Shown here: positions 16,567-26,260 of the stretch, piece by piece
How positions within the stretch are numbered: the stretch's first letter is position 1
Layout of the letters: each line of letters begins with the position of its first letter
DNA from: PALSA-243 sp963743705
GTDB taxonomy: Bacteria; Acidobacteriota; Terriglobia; Bryobacterales; Bryobacteraceae
Assembly: GCA_963743705.1 (NCBI GenBank)
Contig: CAVUQS010000010.1
Location: 165,445-229,444, forward strand
Direction of reading: 5' to 3'
DNA: 64,000 nt
Position numbers and translations under genes: made by a program
The notes under the pieces: model-generated
The model's database searches: none
Told to the model about the DNA's origin: nothing
Seen by the model: only the letters and a program-made list of their open reading frames with translations

Positions 16567-17703
16567 ATGCTCTACTTCTTGCTCTACGAACAACTCCAGC
16601 GGTATGTCAGCGGTTTCCGCGTCTTCCGCTATGTCACGTTCCGTACCTGCTTCGCCAGCATCACGGCGCTGTTCCTTTGCGTCGCGCTCGGCCCGTGGCT
16701 CATCAGCCGCCTGCGCCAGTTTCAGATCGGCCAATACATTCGCGAAGAAGGGCCGAAATCTCATCAGAAGAAGGCCGGCACGCCGACCATGGGGGGCGTG
16801 CTCATCATTATCTCTATCGTGATTCCCACGTTGCTCTGGGCAGATTTGGAGTACCCATACGTTTGGATTGCCCTCGCGGCCCTGGTGGGATTCGGCTGGA
16901 TCGGATTTCTCGACGACTACGCCAAGATCACGCGGCAGCGCAATCTGGGTCTTTCCGGTCGTCAGAAGCTCATCTACCAGTTCGCGCTCGGGTTCGCATT
17001 TTCGGCGGGGCTGTTGATCATGCGCTCGTACTCCGAGTTCTCGACCAACATGAACATCCCGTTCCTGAAGCAATTCAAGCCCTCATGGCTGATCGAATCG
17101 CTCATGCACAATCCGTGGACCTATGTGATCGGCGTGGCGCCGTTCTGTTTGTTGGTCTCGTTGATCGTCGTCTTCACGTCGAACGCCGTGAATCTCACCG
17201 ATGGATTGGATGGCTTGGCGATCGGCCTGATGGTGATTGCGTCGGGCGCGCTCACTATTCTGACGTATGCCGGCGGCCATGTTCAGCTGGCCGAATACCT
17301 GCAGCTTTCGCGCAACCCGCACACCTCGGAGCTCACGATTTTCTGCGGCTCGATGGTCGGCGCGAGCCTGGGCTTCCTTTGGTACAACGCGCATCCGGCC
17401 GAGATTTTCATGGGCGACGTGGGGTCGCTCGGGCTCGGAGGGGCGATGGCAGTAGTGGCTGTGCTGATCAAGCAGGAAGTGCTACTGCTGTTCATCGGCG
17501 GCATTTTCATTCTGGAAGCTCTGTCGGTGATTTTGCAGGTCGGCAGCTTCAAGTTGCGGCACGGGAAACGCATTTTCAAGATGGCGCCGCTGCACCATCA
17601 CTTTGAAGCCTTGGGGTGGACGGAATCGAAGATTATTGCTCGTTTTTGGATCGCCGGACTGGTGCTGGCGCTTTTCGCGCTGACCACGCTGAAGTTGAGA
17701 TGA
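16567..17703 (+). CDS. mraY: phospho-MurNAc-pentapeptide transferase
   Basis: 378 residues, ten predicted membrane helices. Transfers phospho-MurNAc-pentapeptide to undecaprenyl phosphate, forming lipid I at the inner face of the membrane. Motifs: KAGTPTMGG, the catalytic FLDDYAKI, NLTDGLDGLAIG, EIFMGDVGSLGLGG, and the MraY-specific PLHHHFE near the end. Follows murF directly and is one base from murD. Confidence 0.96.
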   Translation: MLYFLLYEQLQRYVSGFRVFRYVTFRTCFASITALFLCVALGPWLISRLRQFQIGQYIREEGPKSHQKKAGTPTMGGVLIIISIVIPTLLWADLEYPYVWIALAALVGFGWIGFLDDYAKITRQRNLGLSGRQKLIYQFALGFAFSAGLLIMRSYSEFSTNMNIPFLKQFKPSWLIESLMHNPWTYVIGVAPFCLLVSLIVVFTSNAVNLTDGLDGLAIGLMVIASGALTILTYAGGHVQLAEYLQLSRNPHTSELTIFCGSMVGASLGFLWYNAHPAEIFMGDVGSLGLGGAMAVVAVLIKQEVLLLFIGGIFILEALSVILQVGSFKLRHGKRIFKMAPLHHHFEALGWTESKIIARFWIAGLVLALFALTTLKLR

Positions 17704-17704
17704 G

Positions 17705-19046
17705 ATGAACTTAGACGGCGTACAGGCGTTGGTGGTGGGAATGAAGCGTTCGGGCATCGCCACGGCGGAATTGCTGGCGCGCGAAGGCGCCTCCGTACGC
17801 GCCACCGATCTGAAGGCGCTCGATCAGCTTCCGGAAGCGCGGGAGGTTTTGGAACGCTTGCGGATTCCGTTCGCGTTGCAAGCCCCACCGGTGTTTGAAG
17901 GGGCGGATTTGATCGTTCTCTCGCCCGATGTTCCCGCCGATCTCAGCGCCGCTCCAAGCCGCCAGAGCGCGAGGAGCGAAGGTCATTGGCGAAGTCGAAC
18001 TGGCCGTGCCGTTTCTGAAGGGCCGGACGATCGGAATCACCGGGTCGAACGGCAAAACGACCACGACAAGCCTCATCGGCCACATTTTGCGCGAAGCCGG
18101 GATTCCGGTGCAGGTCGGCGGCAACATCGGCACGCCGGTGACGGCGATGATCGCCGGGTCTCGCGATGAGGGGTGGAACGTGCTCGAGCTATCGAGCTTT
18201 CAACTCGAAACCATCGACCAGTTTCGCGCCCATATTGCTTTGGCGTTGAACGTGACGCAGAATCATCTCGACCGCCACCGCACATTCGAAAACTACGCCG
18301 CGGCTAAAGGCCGCATCTTCGAGACGCAGCGGACGGAAGACCAAGCGGTCCTGAACGCCGATGACCCCGTGTGCGTTTCCTATGCCAGCCGCGCGAAGGC
18401 GGCGGTGAATTGGTTTAGTGGAACGCATGAAGTTACGCCCGGCGCTTACCTGCGCGGCGATGATCTGTACCTGGATGGCCGTTTGCTCATGACAGCCGGC
18501 GAAATCCCGATTCGTGGACGGCACAATGCGGAGAACGTGCTGGCGGCGTCCATTGCCGCGGCGCGCGCCGGGGCGTCGCATGCGGCCATCGCCGCCGCCG
18601 TCCGCACCTTCCGCGCGGTGGAGCATCGCCTCGAGTTTGTGCGGAAGCTTAACGGAGTCGATTTCTACAACGATTCGAAGGCGACGAGCGTCGATGCGAC
18701 CCTCAAGGCGCTCGACGCCTTTCCGGGCGGGCTCTGGGTGATTCTTGGAGGCAAAGACAAAGGCCTCGACTATCAGCCCCTGCGCGCTCCGTTGGCGCAA
18801 AAAGCGCATGCGGCCGTACTAATTGGCGCTGCTGCGGCAAAAATTGCGGGTGAACTGAACGGCGCGGTTCCCCTGATCGATGCGCAAACGCTGGATGCGG
18901 CCATTGCGCACGCATTCGCGCACGCGGCGCCGGGCGACACGGTGCTGCTGGCGCCGGCCTGCGCCAGCTTCGACCAATTCCGCAGCTTCGAGCATCGCGG
19001 CGAGACCTTCAAAGAACTGGTGAACGGATTAAAACCCAAGGAATGA
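17705..19046 (+). CDS. murD: UDP-MurNAc-L-Ala:D-Glu ligase, interrupted by an apparent +1 frameshift
   Basis: MurD adds D-Glu to UDP-MurNAc-L-Ala. The N-terminal UDP-binding part (~82 residues: VVGMKRSGIATAELLA, then ADLIVLSPDVPADLSA) is read in one frame from ATG 17705, and the rest (PLQAARARGAKVIGEVELA, ATP loop ITGSNGKTTTTS, QNHLDRH, FYNDSKATSVDATLKAL, GGKDKGLDY) in the +1 frame to 19046. The switch falls at about 17940-17951. Without the extra base the product would be ~446 residues, normal for MurD. Unshifted, the first frame runs into unrelated sequence up to 18169, and the second has a poor start at ATG 17928 that would lose the substrate-binding domain. MurD should be essential, so a sequence error or recoding is more likely than a dead gene. 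Confidence 0.9.
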
Positions 19047-19047
19047 C

Positions 19048-20214
19048 ATGGCGCAACGGCTAAAAACAGATTGGATTCTCTTCGCCACCGTAATCACGAT
19101 GGTCGCATTCGGCATGCTGATGATTTACAGCGCGTCGTCGGTCATGGCCGATATCGATCCGCGTTACGGTTCGAGTTGGTATTACGTGGTGCGCCAACTG
19201 GCTTGGGGCGTACTGGCAATCGTGGCGATGATGACGCTCAAGCGGACGTCTTACCGCAATTTCCAAACCCCCGCGGTGGCGTTCGGCGCCATCGGTCTCG
19301 CGCTGATTCTGCTCGCCGCCGTGTATTTCCTTGACACGGCGCATCACCGCTGGCTGAGGTTGGGGTCGGGCGGGCTTGGCCGCTTGCTCGGCTTCCAGCC
19401 TTCGGAAATCGCGAAGTTGGCGCTGGTAATCTTCCTGGCGTTCTTTGTCACCTGGCGCGGCCGCGCGATCAACAACCCGCGTTACACGTTGATTCCCGCC
19501 GCGCTCGCGGTGGGCCTGGTGCTGTTCGCCGTGGAAGCGGCCGACCTGGGGACGGCGGTCGTGCTCGGCCTGGCGGCCATGAGCGTGTTCTTCGTGGCTG
19601 GGTTGGAATGGCGCTATTGCATGATTGCTGCCGGAATTGCGGTGCTGGGGCTGTGCGTATCCATCGCGAGAGAGCCTTATCGGTTGGGTCGCCTGGTGCG
19701 CCATTACGACCCAAACTTCGAATTCGTCTCGAAATTCGATAAGAAGGGCGTCATCAAGGCGTGGGCCGAACAATCGCTGCGAACTCGTGACACCAACTAT
19801 CAGCAGCAGCAATCGGAAATCGCCGTCGGGGTGGGCGGAATCGCCGGCGTGGGATTAATGAACGGCCACCAGAAGCTGCTCTATTTGCCGGAAGCGCACA
19901 CCGACTTCATTTATGCAGTGGTGGGCGAGGAGCTAGGCTTTATCGGCGCGGTGGCGCTGCTGGGCGGATTTATCGTCATCCTCTGGCGAGGCCTTCGGGC
20001 TTCATTTCGCATCCGCGATGAATTCGGCCGCTATCTGGCGCTTGGCGTCACGGTAATCGTCGTCGCGCAAGGCTTCATCAACATGAGCGTGGTGGTCGGA
20101 TTTGGGCCCACCAAGGGAATCCCATTGCCAATGATCAGCTATGGCGGTAGTTCCCTGTTCTGTACGCTGGCCTTGTTGGGAATTCTGATGAACGTGAGCG
20201 AGCATGCGGGGTAG
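19048..20214 (+). CDS. ftsW: septal peptidoglycan glycosyltransferase FtsW
   Basis: 388 residues, about ten membrane helices, SEDS family. It polymerises lipid II into glycan strands together with FtsI. Visible family marks: LMIYSASSV near the start, HHRWLRLGSGGLGRLLGFQPSEIAKL, LVRHYDPNFEF, QQQQSEIAVGVGGIAGVGLMNG, the conserved loop PEAHTDFIYAVVGEELGF (with the putative catalytic Asp), and PLPMISYGGSSL. It begins two bases after murD, and its end overlaps the murG start by 11 bases. Confidence 0.95.
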   Translation: MAQRLKTDWILFATVITMVAFGMLMIYSASSVMADIDPRYGSSWYYVVRQLAWGVLAIVAMMTLKRTSYRNFQTPAVAFGAIGLALILLAAVYFLDTAHHRWLRLGSGGLGRLLGFQPSEIAKLALVIFLAFFVTWRGRAINNPRYTLIPAALAVGLVLFAVEAADLGTAVVLGLAAMSVFFVAGLEWRYCMIAAGIAVLGLCVSIAREPYRLGRLVRHYDPNFEFVSKFDKKGVIKAWAEQSLRTRDTNYQQQQSEIAVGVGGIAGVGLMNGHQKLLYLPEAHTDFIYAVVGEELGFIGAVALLGGFIVILWRGLRASFRIRDEFGRYLALGVTVIVVAQGFINMSVVVGFGPTKGIPLPMISYGGSSLFCTLALLGILMNVSEHAG

Positions 20215-21286
20215 TGGCCCGAATGGCCCGCGTTTGTTTCTGATGGCCGGAGGAGGGACGGGCGGACACGTGATCCCCGCGCTGGCGGTCGCCCGCGAAC
20301 TTCGCGGCCGGGGTCATAGTGTGGTTTTTGTGGGTACGGAACGGGGAATGGAGGCGAAGCTGGTTCCGGCGGACGGGTTTGAGCTGAAAACGATCGCCAT
20401 CGGCGGATTCAATCGCGTGGGCCCACTACAAAAATTGAAGACGCTGGTGCGGCTGCCGATCGAGACCTTCGCTTGCTTGCGGTATGGAGCGTCGGCGGTT
20501 TTCAGCATGGGCGGCTACGTTGCAGGGCCGCCGGTGATGGCAGCGATTTTGCGCCGCACGCCGCTGGTGGTGATGGAGCCGAACGCGATCGCCGGGCTAG
20601 CGAATCGTCTGGCGGGTAAATTCGTTTCACGGGCGCTGGTTTCCTTTGAGGAGACCGCGCGTTACTTTCCGCGCGGACGCACCGAAGTAACAGGCTTGCC
20701 GGTGCGGGAGGAATTCTTCCGTATCCAGCCGAAGCCTCGTAGCGGACCGTTGCGCCTGCTGATTACCGGCGGCAGCCAGGGATCGCGGACGTTGAATCGC
20801 GCGGCGCGGCAAAGTTGGGAGCGCTTCCGCGAGGCGAACTTTCCCGTTCATATCGTCCATCAAACGGGCGCACCGGACTATGAAGAGATTCGCGCGGAGT
20901 TTGCTAAGTCGGGACTTAGCGGCGAGATTGTTCCATTTATTACTAACATGCCGGAAACTTTTGCCTCGACCGATTTGATTATCTGCCGTTCCGGCGCTGG
21001 CGCGGTTTCGGAGTTAGCCGCAGCGGGCCGGGCGTCTATTCTTGTGCCATTTCCGTTTGCCGCCGACGATCATCAAACGCGCAACGCCGCAGCCATCGAG
21101 CACGGCGGAGCGGCGCGCCTGGTGCGTGATGCGGAATTCACCGGCCAGAAGCTCTTCGAAACGGTTTCGGAGTTGTCAGCCGCGCCGGCAACGATCGAAA
21201 GAATGGCCGAAGCAGCGCATAAGTTCGCCAAGCCGGGCGCGGCCCAACGCGCCGCCAACATTTTAGAGGAGGTAGCGAGCGCATAA
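20204..21286 (+). CDS. murG: lipid II synthase (UDP-GlcNAc transferase) MurG
   Basis: 360 residues, GT28 fold, on the inner face of the membrane. Adds GlcNAc to lipid I to form lipid II. The glycine-rich loop is MAGGGTGGHVIPALAVA, then VFSMGGYVAGPP, the second-domain loop LLITGGSQGSRTLN, and the UDP-GlcNAc site ICRSGAGAVSELAAAGRAS with PFPFAADDHQTRNA. ATG 20204 lies inside ftsW; the family normally starts only a few residues before the glycine loop, so this start fits. A 54-base gap separates it from murC. Confidence 0.95.
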   Translation: MRGSGPNGPRLFLMAGGGTGGHVIPALAVARELRGRGHSVVFVGTERGMEAKLVPADGFELKTIAIGGFNRVGPLQKLKTLVRLPIETFACLRYGASAVFSMGGYVAGPPVMAAILRRTPLVVMEPNAIAGLANRLAGKFVSRALVSFEETARYFPRGRTEVTGLPVREEFFRIQPKPRSGPLRLLITGGSQGSRTLNRAARQSWERFREANFPVHIVHQTGAPDYEEIRAEFAKSGLSGEIVPFITNMPETFASTDLIICRSGAGAVSELAAAGRASILVPFPFAADDHQTRNAAAIEHGGAARLVRDAEFTGQKLFETVSELSAAPATIERMAEAAHKFAKPGAAQRAANILEEVASA

Positions 21287-21340
21287 GTCAACAAATCGAT
21301 TGACATGTGGACTCGCTAGCCGAAACAATACAGTAAAGAA

Positions 21341-22720
21341 ATGTTTTTTCGCAAGCAACACTTGCACTTTACGGGGATCGGAGGAATAGGCATGAGCGGG
21401 ATCGCCGAGGTGTTGTTAAACCTCGGATACACGATCTCCGGCTCAGACCTCAAGCTGACGCCGATTACCGAGCGATTGACCGCGATGGGGGCGCATATCT
21501 TTGAAGGTCATGCCGCTTCCAACGTGTCCGGCGCGCGGGCGTTGGTGGTTAGTTCGGCGGTCGACGAGCAGAATCCCGAAGTGCAAGAGGCGCGGCGATT
21601 GCAGATCCCGGTGATTCCGCGCGGCGAGTTACTCGCCGAGTTGATGCGCCTGAAATATGGCATCGCTATTGCCGGTAGTCACGGTAAGACTACTACTACG
21701 TCCATGACCGCCACCATTCTGAATCACGCGGGACTCGATCCCACGGTAGTAGTGGGGGGCCGCGTGGGAACCATGGGCGGCTCGAACGCGCGCGTAGGCC
21801 ACAGCGATTTCCTGGTGGTGGAATCGGACGAAAGCGACGGTTCATTCCTCAAGCTCTCGCCGATCGTTGCGATCGTGACTAATATAGATCGGGAGCATCT
21901 CGATCATTACCCCTCGCTTGAGGCGATTGAAGCCGCGTTTATCGAATTCTTGAATAAGACGCCGTTTTATGGCGCCTGCATCGTTTGCCTGGACGATCCC
22001 AACGTGCAGGCGATTCTGCCGGCCATCAAGCGGCGCATAATCACTTACGGAACCACGGCGCAGGCGGATATGGAGGCGAGCGAAATCGGCTGCGGCCATT
22101 TTTCGAGCGACTTCCGCATGCGCTACCGCGGCGTCGACCTGGGCCGCTTCCAACTGCGCGTTCCGGGACGGCACAACGTGCTCAATGCCATGGCGGCCGC
22201 GTGCGTCGCGCTCGAGCTGGAAGTCAAGCCCGATGCCATCCGCGAGGCGCTGGCTTCGTTCAGCGGCGTCGACCGGCGCTTCCAGGTACGCGGCAAGGAA
22301 CTCGGCATCACGGTTGTTGATGATTACGGCCACCATCCCACCGAAATCCGCGCGACTCTGGACGGGGCTCGGGCTTGCGGATTTGCGCGCATTCATGTGC
22401 TCTTCCAACCGCACCGCTATACGCGCACGGCTCATCTGATGGACGATTTTGCGCGGGCGTTCAACCAGGCGGATTCGGTTTTTGTGATGGATATCTACGC
22501 GGCCTCGGAACGGCCGATTGAGGGAGTGACCGCGGAAGTCCTGGTGGAGCGCATCCGGCAGTTCGGCCACCGGTCGACGGAATACGTGGGCACGCTGTCG
22601 CGCGGCGTCGATGCTCTCCGTGCAGCCGCCAAGGATGGCGATATGGTCCTGACGCTCGGCGCGGGAAATGTCTGGCAGGCGGGTGAAATGCTGCTCGACA
22701 AACTGCGGGAGGCCATCTAA
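21341..22720 (+). CDS. murC: UDP-MurNAc:L-Ala ligase
   Basis: 459 residues. First of the Mur ligases: joins L-Ala to UDP-MurNAc. Motifs: HFTGIGGIGMSGIAEVL (UDP-binding Rossmann part), ATP loop AGSHGKTTTTSM, VTNIDREHLDHY, PGRHNVLNAMAA, and VVDDYGHHPTEI. No murB follows it in this cluster, unlike in many bacteria. The stop shares one base with the ftsQ start. Confidence 0.95.
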   Translation: MFFRKQHLHFTGIGGIGMSGIAEVLLNLGYTISGSDLKLTPITERLTAMGAHIFEGHAASNVSGARALVVSSAVDEQNPEVQEARRLQIPVIPRGELLAELMRLKYGIAIAGSHGKTTTTSMTATILNHAGLDPTVVVGGRVGTMGGSNARVGHSDFLVVESDESDGSFLKLSPIVAIVTNIDREHLDHYPSLEAIEAAFIEFLNKTPFYGACIVCLDDPNVQAILPAIKRRIITYGTTAQADMEASEIGCGHFSSDFRMRYRGVDLGRFQLRVPGRHNVLNAMAAACVALELEVKPDAIREALASFSGVDRRFQVRGKELGITVVDDYGHHPTEIRATLDGARACGFARIHVLFQPHRYTRTAHLMDDFARAFNQADSVFVMDIYAASERPIEGVTAEVLVERIRQFGHRSTEYVGTLSRGVDALRAAAKDGDMVLTLGAGNVWQAGEMLLDKLREAI

Positions 22721-23496
22721 TGGCGCGCGAGAAGAAGGCCCCTGTTGCCGGAATTCGCTGGCGTCTTTGGCTGGGCGCAGGCGTGTCCGTGATCGCGGCA
22801 GGCTCAACGGCGTTCGCTGCGGTGAAGGTTCGGGCGCATATGCTGACGGATTCGTCGTATGTCCTCTCGCGCGACAACAAAGACGCGCTCCTCATTCAGG
22901 GAATGGTCTACTCGTCGCATTCCAAGGTCATGCGCGTGTTCGCCAACGATTTCGGGAGCAGCGTTTTCTCGTTTCCGCTGGATGAGCGCCGCCGCCGGTT
23001 GTTGGCCATCGATTGGGTAGAAGATGCGTCCGTAGCGCGGGTTTGGCCCGACCGTTTGATTGTCCGGCTGCGCGAGCGCAAGCCAGTTGCCTTTGTTTTC
23101 TTCCGTTCCGGCGCGTTGCTGATCGATCGCCACGGGGTGCTGCTGGAACAACCGCTGCAAGCGCGCTTCTCCTTCCCGGTGCTCAACGGCGTGCGCGAGG
23201 ACGATACCGAGGATCAGCGCGCCGAACACGTGCGCGCCATGCTGCGCGTGCAGGACGATCTGGGATATCTGGCGAAGGACGTCTCCGAGATCGATACCAC
23301 CGACCCCGACGACATCAGCATCGTAGCCAAAGCCGGCGACCGGGCGGTTACGCTGCGGTTGGGCGATTCGAATTACGCGCAACGGTATCAAAATTTCCTC
23401 AGTCACTTTTCGGAGATTGAGAAGCATTCGCCCGGGGTCAAAGTATTCGATTTGCGCCTGGACGACCGAATCACTGTAAAGGAAAAAACGCCCTAG
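22720..23496 (+). CDS. ftsQ: cell-division protein FtsQ/DivIB
   Basis: 258 residues. Bitopic divisome protein that links early and late division proteins. A short cytosolic tail, one membrane span (~12-34, WRLWLGAGVSVIAAGSTAF), then a periplasmic POTRA-like domain and the FtsQ beta domain. Conserved features: FPLDERRRRLLAIDWVEDASVARVWPDRLIVRLRERKPVAF and IDRHGVLLE. The C-terminal part (LRLGDSNYAQRYQNFLSHF) is the usual end of FtsQ. Its ATG overlaps the murC stop and ftsA follows two bases after it. Confidence 0.9.
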   Translation: MAREKKAPVAGIRWRLWLGAGVSVIAAGSTAFAAVKVRAHMLTDSSYVLSRDNKDALLIQGMVYSSHSKVMRVFANDFGSSVFSFPLDERRRRLLAIDWVEDASVARVWPDRLIVRLRERKPVAFVFFRSGALLIDRHGVLLEQPLQARFSFPVLNGVREDDTEDQRAEHVRAMLRVQDDLGYLAKDVSEIDTTDPDDISIVAKAGDRAVTLRLGDSNYAQRYQNFLSHFSEIEKHSPGVKVFDLRLDDRITVKEKTP

Positions 23497-23498
23497 CA

Positions 23499-24698
23499 AT
23501 GCCGGCAAAGCCCATCTACGGAGTAGGTCTCGATGCGGGAAGCCGCCGCACGCGCCTCGTGATCTTCCTTCTCGAAGGGGAAGATGTCCGCTTGCTTGGA
23601 TACGGCTCGGCGGATTCCTACGGGTGGCAAAAAGGGCGCATCGCCGATCAGGGCGCCGCGTCGGAATCGATTCTGATGGCCCTCCGCGAAGCTGAGGCGA
23701 TGGCTGGAGTTTCGATTGAAAGCGCGGTGGCGGGCATCGGCGGACCGACGGTTCGCGGTGCGAATTCCTTCGGCGCCGTGCCGCTGGAATACGTGCGCGA
23801 AATCGACCAGCACCATGTGAACCTGGCGGTGGATCATGCCAAGCGCCGGCAACTGGGCGAAGATCGCATGATCCTGCAGATTTGCCATCAGGATTTCGTG
23901 GTCGACGGGCATCCCGGTCATCGCGATCCGCGCAAAATGCTGGCTTCGCGCCTGGAATTGAACGTCCACCTGGTCACGTCGTCGATTCAGGAGCACAACA
24001 CGCTCATCGGCGCTGTGAATCAGGCGCACCTCGCGGTGGAAGAGACCGTTTTCGAAGCGTTCGCCGGATGTTACGCGTCGGTCCTCCCCGAAAACCGGCG
24101 GCAGGGCATCGCGGTCATCGATATCGGCTCGGAATCGACAGAATTGGTGGTCTATTACGGCGATGCGATGCAACTTGCGTCCACGGTTCGGGTCTGCGGC
24201 GATCATTTCACGCGCGATCTGGCGCAGGGCTTGCGCATCGGCTTCGATGAAGCCGAGCAGTTGAAGCTCGAATATGGCGGCGCGTCCCCTGAGACCTGCG
24301 CCGAAAACGTGCTGGTGGAGATTCCGACGCCCGAAGATCGCGAAGGGCGCTACGCCCACCGCAAATTTATCAACGAGATTCTTGCAGCCCGCGCCAATGA
24401 GCTGTTCCAATATGTGAAAGCCGAATTGACGCGCGTGGGGATGGAGCACGCACTGGTGGGCGGCGTTTTCCTCACGGGAGCGGCCGCGCGCCTGCCCGAT
24501 CTGTGCGACGTGGCCGAGCGCGTTCTGCAGTGTCAGACGCGGTTCGGCCTTCCGCTGGGTGTCGGCGGCTGGCCGGAGGCGTTGGAGGATCCGGAATGGA
24601 CGACAGTGGCGGGTCTCGCCATGTATTCCGCGAAAGTGAAAGTGCAAGCTACGCGCCAGCGCGAAAGCGCGGGTTGGTTGGGGAGAATTTTACGGTAG
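23499..24698 (+). CDS. ftsA: cell-division protein FtsA
   Basis: 399 residues, actin-like ATPase that tethers FtsZ to the membrane. The first phosphate loop is GVGLDAGSRRTRLV; the 1C domain has VAGIGGPTVRGANSFG, and the second phosphate segment is IAVIDIGSESTELVVY with GDHFTRDLAQGLRI. The adenosine motif is GGVFLTGAAARLPDL. The C-terminal RQRESAGWLGRILR is a likely amphipathic membrane-targeting helix. Followed by ftsZ after nine bases. Confidence 0.94.
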   Translation: MPAKPIYGVGLDAGSRRTRLVIFLLEGEDVRLLGYGSADSYGWQKGRIADQGAASESILMALREAEAMAGVSIESAVAGIGGPTVRGANSFGAVPLEYVREIDQHHVNLAVDHAKRRQLGEDRMILQICHQDFVVDGHPGHRDPRKMLASRLELNVHLVTSSIQEHNTLIGAVNQAHLAVEETVFEAFAGCYASVLPENRRQGIAVIDIGSESTELVVYYGDAMQLASTVRVCGDHFTRDLAQGLRIGFDEAEQLKLEYGGASPETCAENVLVEIPTPEDREGRYAHRKFINEILAARANELFQYVKAELTRVGMEHALVGGVFLTGAAARLPDLCDVAERVLQCQTRFGLPLGVGGWPEALEDPEWTTVAGLAMYSAKVKVQATRQRESAGWLGRILR

Positions 24699-24707
24699 GA
24701 GGCGGTC

Positions 24708-25946
24708 ATGGGGCTGATGGATTCGAATATTGACGATCTGAAATACGAAATGGAAGACGAGCCCTTGGGCGGCGCGCGCATCAAGGTAATCGGAGTCGGC
24801 GGCGGCGGTTGCAACGCGGTGGCCCGCATGATGCAGCAAGGGCTACAGGGCGTCGAATTCTACGCCATGAACACGGACGTCCAGGCGTTGAACGCTTGCG
24901 GCGTCCCCAACAAGCTGCAACTGGGCAGCAAGATGACCAACGGCCTGGGGCCGGCTGCCAATCCGGAGATTGGACGGCAGGCCGCACTCGAAAGCACCGA
25001 TCGCATTGTCGAAATTCTGCAAGGCGCGGACATGGTGTTCGTCACGGCAGGCTTCGGCGGCGGCACGGGAACGGGCGCCGCGCCGGTGGTGGCGTCGCTC
25101 GCGAAAGAGCTGGACGCGTTAACCGTGGCCGTGGTCACGAAGCCGTTCGGGTTTGAGGGCCGCAAGCGCATGAAAGTCGCCGAAGAAGGTCTGGCGCGCC
25201 TGGCGGCGGCGGTGGATACGGTGATTGCGATTCCCAATCAGAAGCTGCTGGCGCTAATGCCGAAGAACGCCGCCATGATCGATGGGTTCCGCATGGCGGA
25301 CGATATTTTGCGCCAGGCGGTTCAGGGAATCAGCGACATTATCGTGACGCCGGGCGTGATCAATCGCGATTTCTCGGACGTGAAAGCCACCATGACCGGT
25401 ATGGGCTACGCCATGATGGGCACGGCCACGGGGCGCGGTCCCAATGCTGCGGTGGAAGCGGCCACGGCGGCCATCAATTGCCCATTACTCGAAGAGACGC
25501 GTATCGCCGGCTCGCGCGGCATTCTGATCAACGTTACCGGTTCTTCGCAGCTCGGCCTGCATCAGGTCGACGAAGCCTGTAATATCATCCGCGACGCTGC
25601 CGAATATGACGACGTGCAGATCAATGTCGGTCTGATCATCGATGAATCCATGGGTGATGCGGTGAAAATCACTGTGATCGCGACGGGCTGCCAGCCGGAA
25701 GTGATCCCGGTGGGAGATTTGCGGTCTCAGCTTGCCGCGCGCATGGCGCAGCCGGTGATTACGGTCGAACTTCCCGCCGCTTCCCCACCGCCCACGCCAA
25801 TTCCAGCTCCCGTGATGCACGCCGAACCCGCGCCCGCGCACATTCCGGAGCCGGAACCGATGCTGATCGCGGAAGCGGAGCCGCCGCTCGATCTGGACGA
25901 CCTCGATACGCCTGCGTACTTGCGGCAGGGCCGGCTGTTGAATTGA
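24708..25946 (+). CDS. ftsZ: cell-division GTPase FtsZ
   Basis: 412 residues, tubulin homologue that forms the Z ring. The tubulin signature is G117-GGTGTG-123 in AGFGGGTGTGAAPVVA; the N-terminal nucleotide loop is GVGGGGCNAVARM, and the catalytic T7 loop NRDFSDVKATM is intact. A Pro-rich linker (~335-395) precedes the C-terminal peptide DLDDLDTPAYLRQGR, the binding site for FtsA and other partners. The gene is preceded by TAGGAGGCGGTC, a strong ribosome site. ATG 24708 is used; a second in-frame ATG lies three codons on. Last recognisable dcw gene. Confidence 0.97.
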   Translation: MGLMDSNIDDLKYEMEDEPLGGARIKVIGVGGGGCNAVARMMQQGLQGVEFYAMNTDVQALNACGVPNKLQLGSKMTNGLGPAANPEIGRQAALESTDRIVEILQGADMVFVTAGFGGGTGTGAAPVVASLAKELDALTVAVVTKPFGFEGRKRMKVAEEGLARLAAAVDTVIAIPNQKLLALMPKNAAMIDGFRMADDILRQAVQGISDIIVTPGVINRDFSDVKATMTGMGYAMMGTATGRGPNAAVEAATAAINCPLLEETRIAGSRGILINVTGSSQLGLHQVDEACNIIRDAAEYDDVQINVGLIIDESMGDAVKITVIATGCQPEVIPVGDLRSQLAARMAQPVITVELPAASPPPTPIPAPVMHAEPAPAHIPEPEPMLIAEAEPPLDLDDLDTPAYLRQGRLLN

Positions 25947-25974
25947 GCCGGTCGGCTCTGTCACTATAGTACAT

Positions 25975-26253
25975 ATGCTTTTCGAGTCCGATAAAGTGAT
26001 GTTTGAGATCTACCGCGAGACCGAGTATACAGGCCGCTTCCGCGTCGTTTACTTTACCGAGCTCCAGGATCACAACAAGGAAACCGAGATCAACCACGCG
26101 CTGGCCGGCGAGCATTTCTTCGATGGCTTCATCAAGAATTTCGGCAAGGATGAAGCCAAGGAGATTATCGACGGCCTGCTCAACCGGTTGAACAGCGGCG
26201 AGCGCTTCGAGGCGCAAGAAGTCGAGCGCGTGCTCGGCGAGCACATGGCCTGA
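25975..26253 (+). CDS. small conserved-type protein downstream of ftsZ, function unknown
   Basis: 92 residues, acidic and soluble, with no signal peptide or membrane span. Sequence shows EIYRETEYTGRFRVVYFTEL, then a helical, charged C-terminal half (NFGKDEAKEIIDGLLNRLN, AQEVERVLGEH). I do not recognise a family. It starts 28 bases after ftsZ and is followed after seven bases by another unknown gene, so it may be read through from the dcw operon. A role near the division machinery is only suggested by position. Confidence 0.65.
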   Translation: MLFESDKVMFEIYRETEYTGRFRVVYFTELQDHNKETEINHALAGEHFFDGFIKNFGKDEAKEIIDGLLNRLNSGERFEAQEVERVLGEHMA

Positions 26254-26260
26254 GGCCAGC

